Below, one piece after another: positions 56,959 to 64,000 of a DNA stretch of 64,000 nt. The DNA comes from Corynebacterium suranareeae (lineage in GTDB: Bacteria; Actinomycetota; Actinomycetes; Mycobacteriales; Mycobacteriaceae), in assembly GCF_002355155.1 (NCBI RefSeq), contig NZ_AP017369.1, positions 558,001 through 622,000 of the forward strand. The letters run 5' to 3'. The stretch's first letter is position 1, and the number at the start of each line of letters is the position of its first letter. The notes under the pieces were generated by a model. The model was not told the DNA's origin. It saw nothing but the letters and a program-made list of their open reading frames with translations, and did not search any database. The position numbers were made by a program, and so were the translations under genes.

Positions 56959-58743
56959 ATGACTATCGCCCATAAGCCAGAGACGGCTGAAACTACCGGG
57001 ATCGAGACCAACCAGGTTTCCGAAACCATCGGGGTTGAATCACTCACGCACGGAAACTTACGTTCTGTTTCATCAACTGAGGGACAAACGGAAGAGTTAC
57101 TTCCGGGTAAAGTCATTTTTGTTGGGGCCGGGCCCGGTAACCCTGATCTTCTTACTGTGCGTGCCCGTGAAGTCTTGGGCAATACGGTTCGTACGATTAC
57201 TGATGAGCAGGTTTTAGAAGGCGTTCGTGCTTTTGTGGCAACTGAAATTCCTGTGCCGGAGGATAAGCTTCAGGCTGCGGAAGATGAGTATGAGCGCATC
57301 TGCATTGAGGCTAAAGAAAACGGTGCTCGTCGTAAGCCTGCACGCCCAGCACCACCAACGGCTGCAGAAATTACTGAGGTTGCTGATGCAACTCCCGCCC
57401 AAATCGTGGAACTTGTCCAGGAAGCTCTCGCACACGGCGGCGATGTTATTCGTCTTGTTACCGGTAACCCTTTAAGCAGCGATACCACCTTGGCGGAGAT
57501 CTCTGCGGTGTCTGAAGCAGGTATGGAGTTCCAGGTTGTGCCAGGTATGTCCTTGCCAGCTACGGTTCCTGCTTTTGCGGGCATCGCATTGGGTTCGACG
57601 TACACCGAAACCGATGTCAATGGCCAGGATTTGGATTGGGATCAGCTAGCAAGTGCACCTCAGCCATTGGTGCTGCAGGCTCGCATGCAGGATCTTTCCC
57701 GCATTGCTGAGGAGCTTAAGGCGCGAAACATGCCTGCTGATACTCCAGTATCTGTCACAGCCAATGGCACCACGCGTCTGCAGCGCACCTATGACACCAC
57801 TCTTGGTTTGCTGCACAAGCTTGATGCAGAACTTAATGGACCGTTGGTGGTCACCTTGGGTAAGGGCGTTGACGATCGCTCCAAGTATTCCTGGTGGGAA
57901 AACCGCGCGCTGTACGGCTGGCGTGTGCTTGTGCCTCGCGCAAAAGAGCAGGCAGCATCCATGTCCGAGCGCCTAAGTAGCCACGGCGCGATCCCGCAGG
58001 AAGTACCCACGATCTCCGTTGAACCGCCACGCAACCCGGCGCAAATGGAACGCGCCATCAAAGGCATCGTGGAGGGGCGCTACCAGTGGGTCGTGCTCAC
58101 CAGCGTGAACGCTGTCAAAGCAGTGTGGGAGAAAATCACCGAATTCGGGCTCGATTCCCGTTCCTTTGCTGGCGTGCGCATCGCCGCAGTCGGCGAAAAA
58201 ACGGCCGCTGAGATCCGCGCGCTCGGCATCACGCCGGAGCTTCTGCCTGCACGAACCAGGCAAAATGCACAAGGGCTTGTCGACGTCTTCCCCGAATATT
58301 TCGAAGAACTCGACCCCGTTGGACGAGTCCTCTTGCCGCGCGCAGATATCGCCACCGACGTGCTTGTTGATGGCCTCACCAACCTTGGTTGGGAAGTTGA
58401 AGATGTGGTGGCATACCGCACTGTTCGTGCAGCACCTCCAAGTGCCGATATCCGCGACATGATCAAAACGGGCGGTTTTGATGCAGTAGCTTTCACCTCA
58501 TCATCAACCGTGAAGAACTTGGTGGGCATTGCCGGTAAACCACACCAGCGCACCATCGTCGCATGCATTGGACCCATGACGGCAGCAACTGCTGAAGAAC
58601 TGGGACTTCGCGTTGATGTGATGCCAGAGATAGCCGAAGTACCTGAACTGATCGATGCGTTGGCGGAACATGTGGCGGATCTGCGCGCTAAAGGCGAGCT
58701 GCCGCCGCCGAGGAAGAAACGCAGGCGTCGAAAAGCGTCTTAA
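56959..58743 (+). CDS. hemD: Uroporphyrinogen-III synthase HemD with degenerate CobA-like domain
   Basis: A 594-residue fusion. The C-terminal part (about 325-570) is a uroporphyrinogen-III synthase (VLVPRAKEQAASMSERLSSH, VVLTSVNAVKAVW, VAAVGEKTA-like GVRIAAVGEKTAAEI, VAFTSSSTVKNLVG), cyclising hydroxymethylbilane. The N-terminal half has the tetrapyrrole methylase fold: FVGAGPGNPDLLTVRAREVL, then RLVTGNPLSSDTTLAEISAV and QVVPGMSLPATVPAFAGIAL. In active SUMT enzymes the middle motif reads RLKGGDPFVFGRGGEE; here it is changed, so methylase activity is doubtful. The tail is Arg/Lys-rich. The ATG at 56959 is preferred to upstream 56902. Confidence 0.88.
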   Translation: MTIAHKPETAETTGIETNQVSETIGVESLTHGNLRSVSSTEGQTEELLPGKVIFVGAGPGNPDLLTVRAREVLGNTVRTITDEQVLEGVRAFVATEIPVPEDKLQAAEDEYERICIEAKENGARRKPARPAPPTAAEITEVADATPAQIVELVQEALAHGGDVIRLVTGNPLSSDTTLAEISAVSEAGMEFQVVPGMSLPATVPAFAGIALGSTYTETDVNGQDLDWDQLASAPQPLVLQARMQDLSRIAEELKARNMPADTPVSVTANGTTRLQRTYDTTLGLLHKLDAELNGPLVVTLGKGVDDRSKYSWWENRALYGWRVLVPRAKEQAASMSERLSSHGAIPQEVPTISVEPPRNPAQMERAIKGIVEGRYQWVVLTSVNAVKAVWEKITEFGLDSRSFAGVRIAAVGEKTAAEIRALGITPELLPARTRQNAQGLVDVFPEYFEELDPVGRVLLPRADIATDVLVDGLTNLGWEVEDVVAYRTVRAAPPSADIRDMIKTGGFDAVAFTSSSTVKNLVGIAGKPHQRTIVACIGPMTAATAEELGLRVDVMPEIAEVPELIDALAEHVADLRAKGELPPPRKKRRRRKAS

Positions 58744-58768
58744 AAGGTTTTTCACTAGGGTGTTGTCC

Positions 58769-59194
58769 ATGGACATCCAGCAGCTAGACGCCGAAACAAC
58801 AGCATGGAAAGACAGCCTCCTGCGCACAGCACAGGAGGCTGGTTTTCATTTTGAGCCACCCAAACTTTATGAAGATTTTGAGACCATGGTGGAGCAATAC
58901 AAACAAGCAGCTGCAGAAGACCCCAATATTGATGTCACTGATATTCAACAAATGTGGGGCATCGTGGTCGGCGAGTACCTGCGGGAAAAAATGGGCATGG
59001 ACTGGGTGATTATCACCGATGATTACGGCACAGACCTGGCGATTTTAGCCACAGCACCCAACGGAAACCATGTGTATTCCTGCCCGATTATTGTGGTGGG
59101 CAAGCGCTTTTCACCTGAATATGAGCCCGGCCAATTAGAGTTTTTCTGCAATCAATTTATGGCTACGTCACTTGCCCAACTGCAAGGGAAATAA
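58769..59194 (+). CDS. DUF3806 domain protein
   Basis: A 141-residue cytoplasmic protein. It fits DUF3806 (DIQQMWGIVVGEYLREKMGMDWVIITDDYGTDLAI; PIIVVGKRFSPE), a family of unknown function. It lies between hemD (25 bases after its stop) and hemB, so co-transcription with haem genes is likely. The frame is open upstream to 58655, but ATG 58769 gives the family start MDIQQLDAE. Confidence 0.78.
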   Translation: MDIQQLDAETTAWKDSLLRTAQEAGFHFEPPKLYEDFETMVEQYKQAAAEDPNIDVTDIQQMWGIVVGEYLREKMGMDWVIITDDYGTDLAILATAPNGNHVYSCPIIVVGKRFSPEYEPGQLEFFCNQFMATSLAQLQGK

Positions 59195-59272
59195 AGCGGA
59201 AGTGGTCGTGTCCACCGTGGGCTCTATGATTGAACAAGGACTACAAAATATCATCGAGCAAAGGCTATAACC

Positions 59273-60292
59273 ATGAGCACTTCTTCTGAATACTCCCATG
59301 CCCTGATCCGCCGGCCACGCCGTTTACGCAGCAACCCTGCCATGCGGGAATTAGTCGCAGAAACCGCACTGCGCCCAGCGGATCTTATTCTGCCCATGTT
59401 TTTTGCAGACGGAATCACCGAAGCACGTGAGATTTCTTCGATGCCGGGTGTATATCAGCACACGCAAGATTCGTTGCTGCGGGCTGCCCATGAGGCGTTA
59501 GATGCAGGTGTGCGTTGCATCGACCTTTTTGGTGTTCCAGTAGATGCTGATAAGGATTTCAATGGTTCCCAAGCATGGTCTGAAACAGGTGTATTGAACC
59601 GTGCCCTTGCTTTGCTACGCAAGGAATTCGGCGATGACCTGCTGATTATGGCTGATACCTGCCTTGATGAGTTCACTGATCATGGGCACTGCGGCGTAGT
59701 TACGAAAGATCGCCGCGGAAATGCTGTTGTGGATAATGATGCAACGCTGCCTTTATATCAACAGATGGCTGTTGCCCAGGCTCGCGCCGGTGCACATATC
59801 GTGAGCCCTTCTGGCATGATGGACGGCCAAATCGCTGCCATCCGTGCTGCACTAGATGAGGAAGGCTTCCAAGATGTCGCCATTATGGCGTACTCGGCAA
59901 AATATGCCTCAGCCTTTTTCGGGCCTTTCCGCGAAGCCGTGGGCTCATCACTTCAGGGCGATCGACGCACTTACCAGCAAGACCCAGCCAACCTGCGGGA
60001 ATCTCTACTCGAGGCAGAGCTGGATATTGCAGAAGGCGCGGACTTCATCATGGTTAAACCTGCATTGCCATACCTCGATGTATTAACCCGCATCGCCGAT
60101 ACCTCACCAGTGCCAGTTGCTGCCTACCAAGTTTCAGGTGAGTACGCGATGATTCAGGCAGCTGGCCGAAACGGCTGGGTCGATTTAGATGCTGTGATGA
60201 TGGAATCGCTAACCTCCATCAAACGCGCTGGTGCTGACCAAATCCTGACGTATTTTGCTGTCGACGCCGCCCGCGCGTTACGCAACGCGTAA
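59273..60292 (+). CDS. hemB: Delta-aminolevulinate dehydratase HemB
   Basis: Condenses two 5-aminolevulinate to porphobilinogen. The 339-residue enzyme has the two active-site lysines in [17 protein letters not shown] and [14 protein letters not shown]. The metal loop reads [14 protein letters not shown]: the first and third cysteines of the zinc triad are present, but the middle one is Asp, a form between the zinc and the magnesium types. [10 protein letters not shown] is also present. It is followed 30 bases on by a membrane protein gene. Confidence 0.95.
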   Translation: MSTSSEYSHALIRRPRRLRSNPAMRELVAETALRPADLILPMFFADGITEAREISSMPGVYQHTQDSLLRAAHEALDAGVRCIDLFGVPVDADKDFNGSQAWSETGVLNRALALLRKEFGDDLLIMADTCLDEFTDHGHCGVVTKDRRGNAVVDNDATLPLYQQMAVAQARAGAHIVSPSGMMDGQIAAIRAALDEEGFQDVAIMAYSAKYASAFFGPFREAVGSSLQGDRRTYQQDPANLRESLLEAELDIAEGADFIMVKPALPYLDVLTRIADTSPVPVAAYQVSGEYAMIQAAGRNGWVDLDAVMMESLTSIKRAGADQILTYFAVDAARALRNA

Positions 60293-60322
60293 AAAGAACA
60301 ATCTGACAATAGTAGGACTCCC

Positions 60323-60907
60323 ATGAGCATGCTCCCCAATCTTTCTCCTAAGAAATCTTCCCCCGCACCTTCTGCGTCTTCACAAGGAGGTAACGCAAAT
60401 AAAAAGGAAGACACCGTCAAGCTGCTTCTGCAAATGTGGGCCCTCATGATCGGTTTGGAGCTAGTACACCAAATCCTTAATGTGGTGATGAGCTTTCTAG
60501 ATCCAACTTCCTTGCGGGCGGTAGCCAAAGAACAAGCAGAATCCCAAGGACTTTCCGACTCGATAGTTAATGCCACAGTCGTGGTGGCCATCTTGGTCAT
60601 GGGATTTTTCAACCTCATCGTGGTTGCCATTTTGTCCTGGATGATCGTCATGGTGAAAAACCGCTCTAAACGTCTTCCCACAGCATTCTTGCTGCTCACG
60701 ATCTTCAGCATTTTCTTCATCTTAAGAGTGCTCATGCTGTTTTTCTCCTCGCCTGGTGGGACAGACGTTCCAATGGCACTATTTGCAATTGATGGCTGTG
60801 TACAAATTCTTGTTGGCGTTAGCGCTGGTGTGGCCTATGCACTTTCCCGCACGGAGCAGCCGGTGAAAATGCTCAGCGAGTACGCCCCTGATGATGCAAA
60901 GCGTTAA
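60323..60907 (+). CDS. Membrane protein, unknown function (after hemB)
   Basis: A 194-residue protein with a Ser/Pro/Lys-rich N-terminal tail of about 35 residues and four membrane segments (about residues 41-57, 80-105, 113-133 and 145-165). I do not recognise the family. It forms a same-strand series with the next membrane protein and the P-type ATPase homologue; by position it matches small membrane proteins after hemB in mycobacteria. The gap to the next gene is 35 bases. Confidence 0.78.
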   Translation: MSMLPNLSPKKSSPAPSASSQGGNANKKEDTVKLLLQMWALMIGLELVHQILNVVMSFLDPTSLRAVAKEQAESQGLSDSIVNATVVVAILVMGFFNLIVVAILSWMIVMVKNRSKRLPTAFLLLTIFSIFFILRVLMLFFSSPGGTDVPMALFAIDGCVQILVGVSAGVAYALSRTEQPVKMLSEYAPDDAKR

Positions 60908-60942
60908 ATAACTTTTCTACAAACGACGGAGATTTCACCTCA

Positions 60943-61455
60943 ATGCCCAGCATGTTTCCATCACCCGCAACCGGCGGAGATGACATCAACCGCCGCCCAC
61001 TTAATGAACCCCAGGCGGATGAACACACTATTCCCACCGTGTTGAAAGTGGTGTTCTGGATGCTATTTGCCACAGCAGCCTTCATGATCTTTAGTGGCTT
61101 GGTGATGTACACCGCAGGCTATACCGGGCCGGAAGATGTAGAAGAAAGCTACAAAGATGTTGTGGTTAACAACCAGAAATTCATCGGTGGCATCAACGCT
61201 TTTGCCGGTATCGTGATCGCGGCTTTAACCTCGCAGCTACCTCGGGGTGGTAAGAACCCACGCCGCATTCTGCTGGGAATCGTTCTATTAGTGGTGCTAA
61301 CTGATCTATTATCCTTTGCCACCCGTGCTGGCGGTTTTGCGTTGGCCGTTATCGCAGTTTTGTTGGCCCTGGAAGCACTGTTGATGTTCCGACCATCGAT
61401 TAATGCGCACATTGAACGCAACCACATGGCGCGCGTGATGGGCCGTAAGTCGTAG
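60943..61455 (+). CDS. Membrane protein, unknown function
   Basis: A 170-residue protein with four membrane segments (about residues 32-54, 83-100, 107-123 and 127-145), a polar N-terminal tail rich in Pro/Asp and a basic C terminus (IERNHMARVMGRKS). It lies between the previous membrane protein and the P-type ATPase homologue. No family recognised. Confidence 0.78.
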   Translation: MPSMFPSPATGGDDINRRPLNEPQADEHTIPTVLKVVFWMLFATAAFMIFSGLVMYTAGYTGPEDVEESYKDVVVNNQKFIGGINAFAGIVIAALTSQLPRGGKNPRRILLGIVLLVVLTDLLSFATRAGGFALAVIAVLLALEALLMFRPSINAHIERNHMARVMGRKS

Positions 61456-61527
61456 CATTTTTAGCCGCTGTGAGCCTTATACTGTGGGGACATTAAAAGA
61501 GACTCTTTCAACCCAAGAAGGTTTAAC

Positions 61528-64000
61528 GTGAGTACACCGGATTCTTCCTCGGTGGATAAAGCAGTAGACACCGCTATTACCGATGCCAAAACAGCGGCGT
61601 TAAAAGCGGGCGTCGGGTTGAACCGACCCGAGACTTCAGAAGAAGAGGAAGATTTTGATTCAGGGATTAAAATCTCACTTGCTTTTGAACTAGAAGGTCT
61701 CAGCAACGCACCATCGCTAATGGCTGTGGAAAAAGCTTTGGAACATATTCCAGGTGTTTCTGCTGATCTGATTTACCCTTCACAAACTGCGTGGATTACA
61801 GCAACAGATCGCGTTCATCCCGACACCTTGGTTGATGTCTTCGCACAGTTTGGCATCAAAGCTCATCTTTCCAATTCCTCCCTGCTGCGCAGGCACCAAC
61901 AATTAAGCGCAGAGGTAAATAGGGAAGCGCGCATTGATCGTTATCGTTCCCGGATGGCGTCGAAAAGGACCTCACCCAGGGTGCGTAGGCATAACCGTGA
62001 AGAAATGATGCATGCAGTGCGTGCCCGGGAAAGCGGTTGGTTTAACCGCAAACGTCATATGCCTTCCCAACCAGAAGATCCGTTAAGCGGAGATGTGCTG
62101 TTTACCGCACGAGCACTAATCACCCCGATGCGGTTGTGGGTGTCGTTGCCTTTTGCACTGATTGTGGTGACGTTGTCACTCAACCCAACGTGGCAGTTTG
62201 ATTATTGGCAGTGGTTGTCGGCGGTGTTATCGATACCGGTAGTGGTGTGGGGTGCTTGGCCATTTCACCGTGCCGCAGCAGGAGGTATTCGTCGAGGTAT
62301 TTCCGCGCTTGATGCTACAAGCTCGGTGGCGATTGTCAGCGCATATTTGTGGTCAATTGCTATGTTGCTGTTTGAAACCCCAGGCCATAAGGAGTGGCGC
62401 TCCCATCCTGCCTGGTTTGCTTTTGATCACGGCACCTTAACCAAAAACGAGATCTACTTTGATGTGGCCTGCGGAATCACCGTGCTGTTGCTTGCCGGTA
62501 GGTTGCTTACACGAAGGCGCAGCGAATCAAGCCTGCTTGCAGAGTTGGGGCGCCTGCAGATTGATCCGCAGCGCATAGTAACTGTGGTGCGTAAACACCG
62601 ATTAAAGCGCGTTGTGCAGGAGCTTAACATTCCTGTCCAAGAAGTCCGCGTTAATGACGATGTCAAAGTGCCAGCCAGTACCACCATCCCGGTTGATGGC
62701 ACAGTGATCGGCGGTGGTACAAGGATCGCAGCCAGCATCATCATGGGCCAAGACCAGCGTGATGTAAAAGTAAATGACAAAGTCTATGCCGGTAGTTTCA
62801 ATATTGAATCTGAAATTAAAGTCCGTGTAATAAGAACCGGTCACCGCACCCGCATTGCCGCGTTGCACCGTTGGGTTAAAGAAGCCACCTTGCGAGAAAA
62901 CCGGCACAACAGAGCCGCTATCCGTTCTGCTGGAAACCTAGTGCCCATCACATTCACATTGGCCGTGGTGGACTTTTGCCTGTGGGCGTTGATCTCTGGG
63001 AATATCAACGCAGCATTTACCACCACCTTGGCTGTTCTAGCGTGCGTGGCGCCGGTAGCGCTAGCACTTTCAGCTCCCCTGGCAACGAGGAACTCCATTG
63101 AAGCTGCCGCTAGGCACGGAATTTTGGTGCGCTCTGGTGAAATTTTCCGAGTGCTAGATGACGTAGATACCGCAGTGTTTAACCGCCTAGGAACCCTTAC
63201 CGATGGGGAAATGACAGTGGAAACCGTCACTGCGGACAAGGGCGAAGACCCAGAACTAGTACTGCGTGTCGCTGGTGCCCTAGCCATGGAATCCCACCAT
63301 GCGATTTCTAAAGCACTGGTCAAAGCCTCCCGTGAAGCACGCGATACGGGTGCCGGTGGTGAAGACGTCCCACACTGGATTGAAGTAGGCAACGTGGAAA
63401 TCACCGAAGAAGGTGCCTTCCTTGCCACCATCGAGCTTCCAATTTTCAAACCCTCAGGGGAGAAAGTTATGCGCTCGGTGGAAGCAATGCTGTGGCGCCC
63501 TAGATCAATGACAGAAGTCCGCGAACATTTAAGCCCCCGATTGGTGGCAGCAGCAACCTCAGGCGGTGCGCCGTTGATCGTGAGATGGAAAGGCAAAGAC
63601 CGTGGCGTGATTACCTTAAATGATCACGTTCGTGCAGATGCCTCCGATGCGATTGTTGCCATTGAAGAACAAGGTATTGAAACCATGATGCTGTCACGAG
63701 ATACATATCCAGTGGCGCGTCGATATGCGGACAGCTTAGGTATTACCCACGTCTTGGCCGGCATCGCGCCGGGTAAAAAGCCCCAGGTCGTCCGCGCAGT
63801 ACACACCCGCGGATCCACCGTTGCCATGATTGGTGATGGCTCTGTCTTGGATTCTTTGAAAGTCGCGGACGTCGGCGTACTGATGGGTGTGGATCGTCCC
63901 TCTGAACTGCGTGATGATTCCGATGACCCTGCAGCTGATGTGGTGGTCATGCGGGAAGAAGTTATGAGCGTGCCAACGCTGTTTAAATTAGCACGCCGAT
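61528..64000 (+). CDS. P-type ATPase homologue with lost catalytic residues, partial
   Basis: Starts at GTG 61528 and is open to the window end (824 codons visible). The order of domains follows heavy-metal P-type ATPases: N-terminal HMA-like ferredoxin fold (about residues 45-130) without a CxxC pair, membrane helices, actuator domain, channel helix, phosphorylation/nucleotide domain. But key motifs are changed: LTGES is IMGQD (Met406-Gly407-Gln408), CPC is Cys506-Val-Ala, DKTGT is Asn552-Arg-Leu-Gly-Thr, SEHP is SHHA (589-592), and GDGVND is GDG-Ser-Val-Leu (from 769). With no phospho-accepting Asp it cannot work as a normal pump. A tatact -10 box (about 61479) precedes it. The frame is intact over 2.4 kb, so it is under selection and not a decayed gene. 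Confidence 0.85.
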   Translation, partial: MSTPDSSSVDKAVDTAITDAKTAALKAGVGLNRPETSEEEEDFDSGIKISLAFELEGLSNAPSLMAVEKALEHIPGVSADLIYPSQTAWITATDRVHPDTLVDVFAQFGIKAHLSNSSLLRRHQQLSAEVNREARIDRYRSRMASKRTSPRVRRHNREEMMHAVRARESGWFNRKRHMPSQPEDPLSGDVLFTARALITPMRLWVSLPFALIVVTLSLNPTWQFDYWQWLSAVLSIPVVVWGAWPFHRAAAGGIRRGISALDATSSVAIVSAYLWSIAMLLFETPGHKEWRSHPAWFAFDHGTLTKNEIYFDVACGITVLLLAGRLLTRRRSESSLLAELGRLQIDPQRIVTVVRKHRLKRVVQELNIPVQEVRVNDDVKVPASTTIPVDGTVIGGGTRIAASIIMGQDQRDVKVNDKVYAGSFNIESEIKVRVIRTGHRTRIAALHRWVKEATLRENRHNRAAIRSAGNLVPITFTLAVVDFCLWALISGNINAAFTTTLAVLACVAPVALALSAPLATRNSIEAAARHGILVRSGEIFRVLDDVDTAVFNRLGTLTDGEMTVETVTADKGEDPELVLRVAGALAMESHHAISKALVKASREARDTGAGGEDVPHWIEVGNVEITEEGAFLATIELPIFKPSGEKVMRSVEAMLWRPRSMTEVREHLSPRLVAAATSGGAPLIVRWKGKDRGVITLNDHVRADASDAIVAIEEQGIETMMLSRDTYPVARRYADSLGITHVLAGIAPGKKPQVVRAVHTRGSTVAMIGDGSVLDSLKVADVGVLMGVDRPSELRDDSDDPAADVVVMREEVMSVPTLFKLARR

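Noticed and set aside
61528..64000. Ordinary decayed pseudogene reading of the P-type ATPase homologue
   Set aside because: The frame is open for more than 2.4 kb and membrane and domain layout are kept; loss of motifs is selective, not random decay.

Overview
The window is chromosomal DNA of a Corynebacterium, most likely C. glutamicum or a very close relative. I base this on gene content and order: the quinate/shikimate cluster qsuR-qsuABCD, the haem-uptake cluster htaA-hmuTUV-htaB-htaC, mycothiol glycosyltransferase mshA, many genes starting directly at a -10 box, and DtxR-type iron boxes. The order DUF2516, deoC, murB/DUF2505, mshA, gpm, senX3-regX3, ppx, proC, a small excisionase-like gene, bS22, serB, a glutaredoxin-like gene, hemA, hemC, hemD, hemB also matches, from memory, the Rv0475-Rv0512 segment of Mycobacterium tuberculosis. 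This is therefore an old conserved backbone with later insertions. I saw no rRNA, tRNA or CRISPR array.

Layout. 1-8307: partial AlkZ-like gene, DUF445 membrane protein, small helical protein, DUF2516 protein, a TetR regulator in operon with two paralogous 14-helix drug exporters, purU and deoC. 8308-9774: accessory island with duplicated double-hairpin repeats (type B) and a DUF559/Vsr-like gene. 9761-12818: copper block (csoR, copper ATPase, membrane protein) with a CsoR-type operator. 12912-19803: haem acquisition block with two DtxR boxes. 19909-24128: DUF2993 protein, methyltransferase, DUF2505 protein, murB, DUF1801 protein. 24134-30192: solitary type B repeat, fadD-like ligase, mshA, gpmA, senX3-regX3-like pair. 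30194-31684: second island, with duplicated type A double hairpins and a paralogous DUF559-like gene. 31677-38827: FtsX-type permease, Cys-rich protein, ppx, membrane protein, proC, HTH protein, ribosomal protein bS22. 39053-40852: IS30-family transposase. 40982-45333: serB, glutaredoxin-like gene, hemA, hemC, unknown gene. 45498-52373: solitary type A repeats flanking the qsu cluster and an L12-like small protein. 52529-56261: ferric-type ABC importer. 56959-60292: fused CobA-like/HemD protein, DUF3806 protein, hemB. 60323-64000: two small membrane proteins and a P-type ATPase homologue that runs off the end.

How the genes work together: hemA, hemC, hemD and hemB make haem precursors. htaABC/hmuTUV scavenge haem and the fbp-type importer brings in iron. 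The qsu genes import shikimate-type compounds and convert them to protocatechuate or central aromatic intermediates under QsuR.

The two most unusual items are: (1) the P-type ATPase homologue at 61528, which has lost the phosphorylated Asp and most other catalytic signatures, so it looks like a conserved pseudo-pump; and (2) two nuclease-fold (DUF559-like) genes, each preceded by its own duplicated family of paired hairpins that also occur alone elsewhere in the window, mostly between convergent genes. This second arrangement resembles a gene-plus-repeat element I cannot match to a named system.
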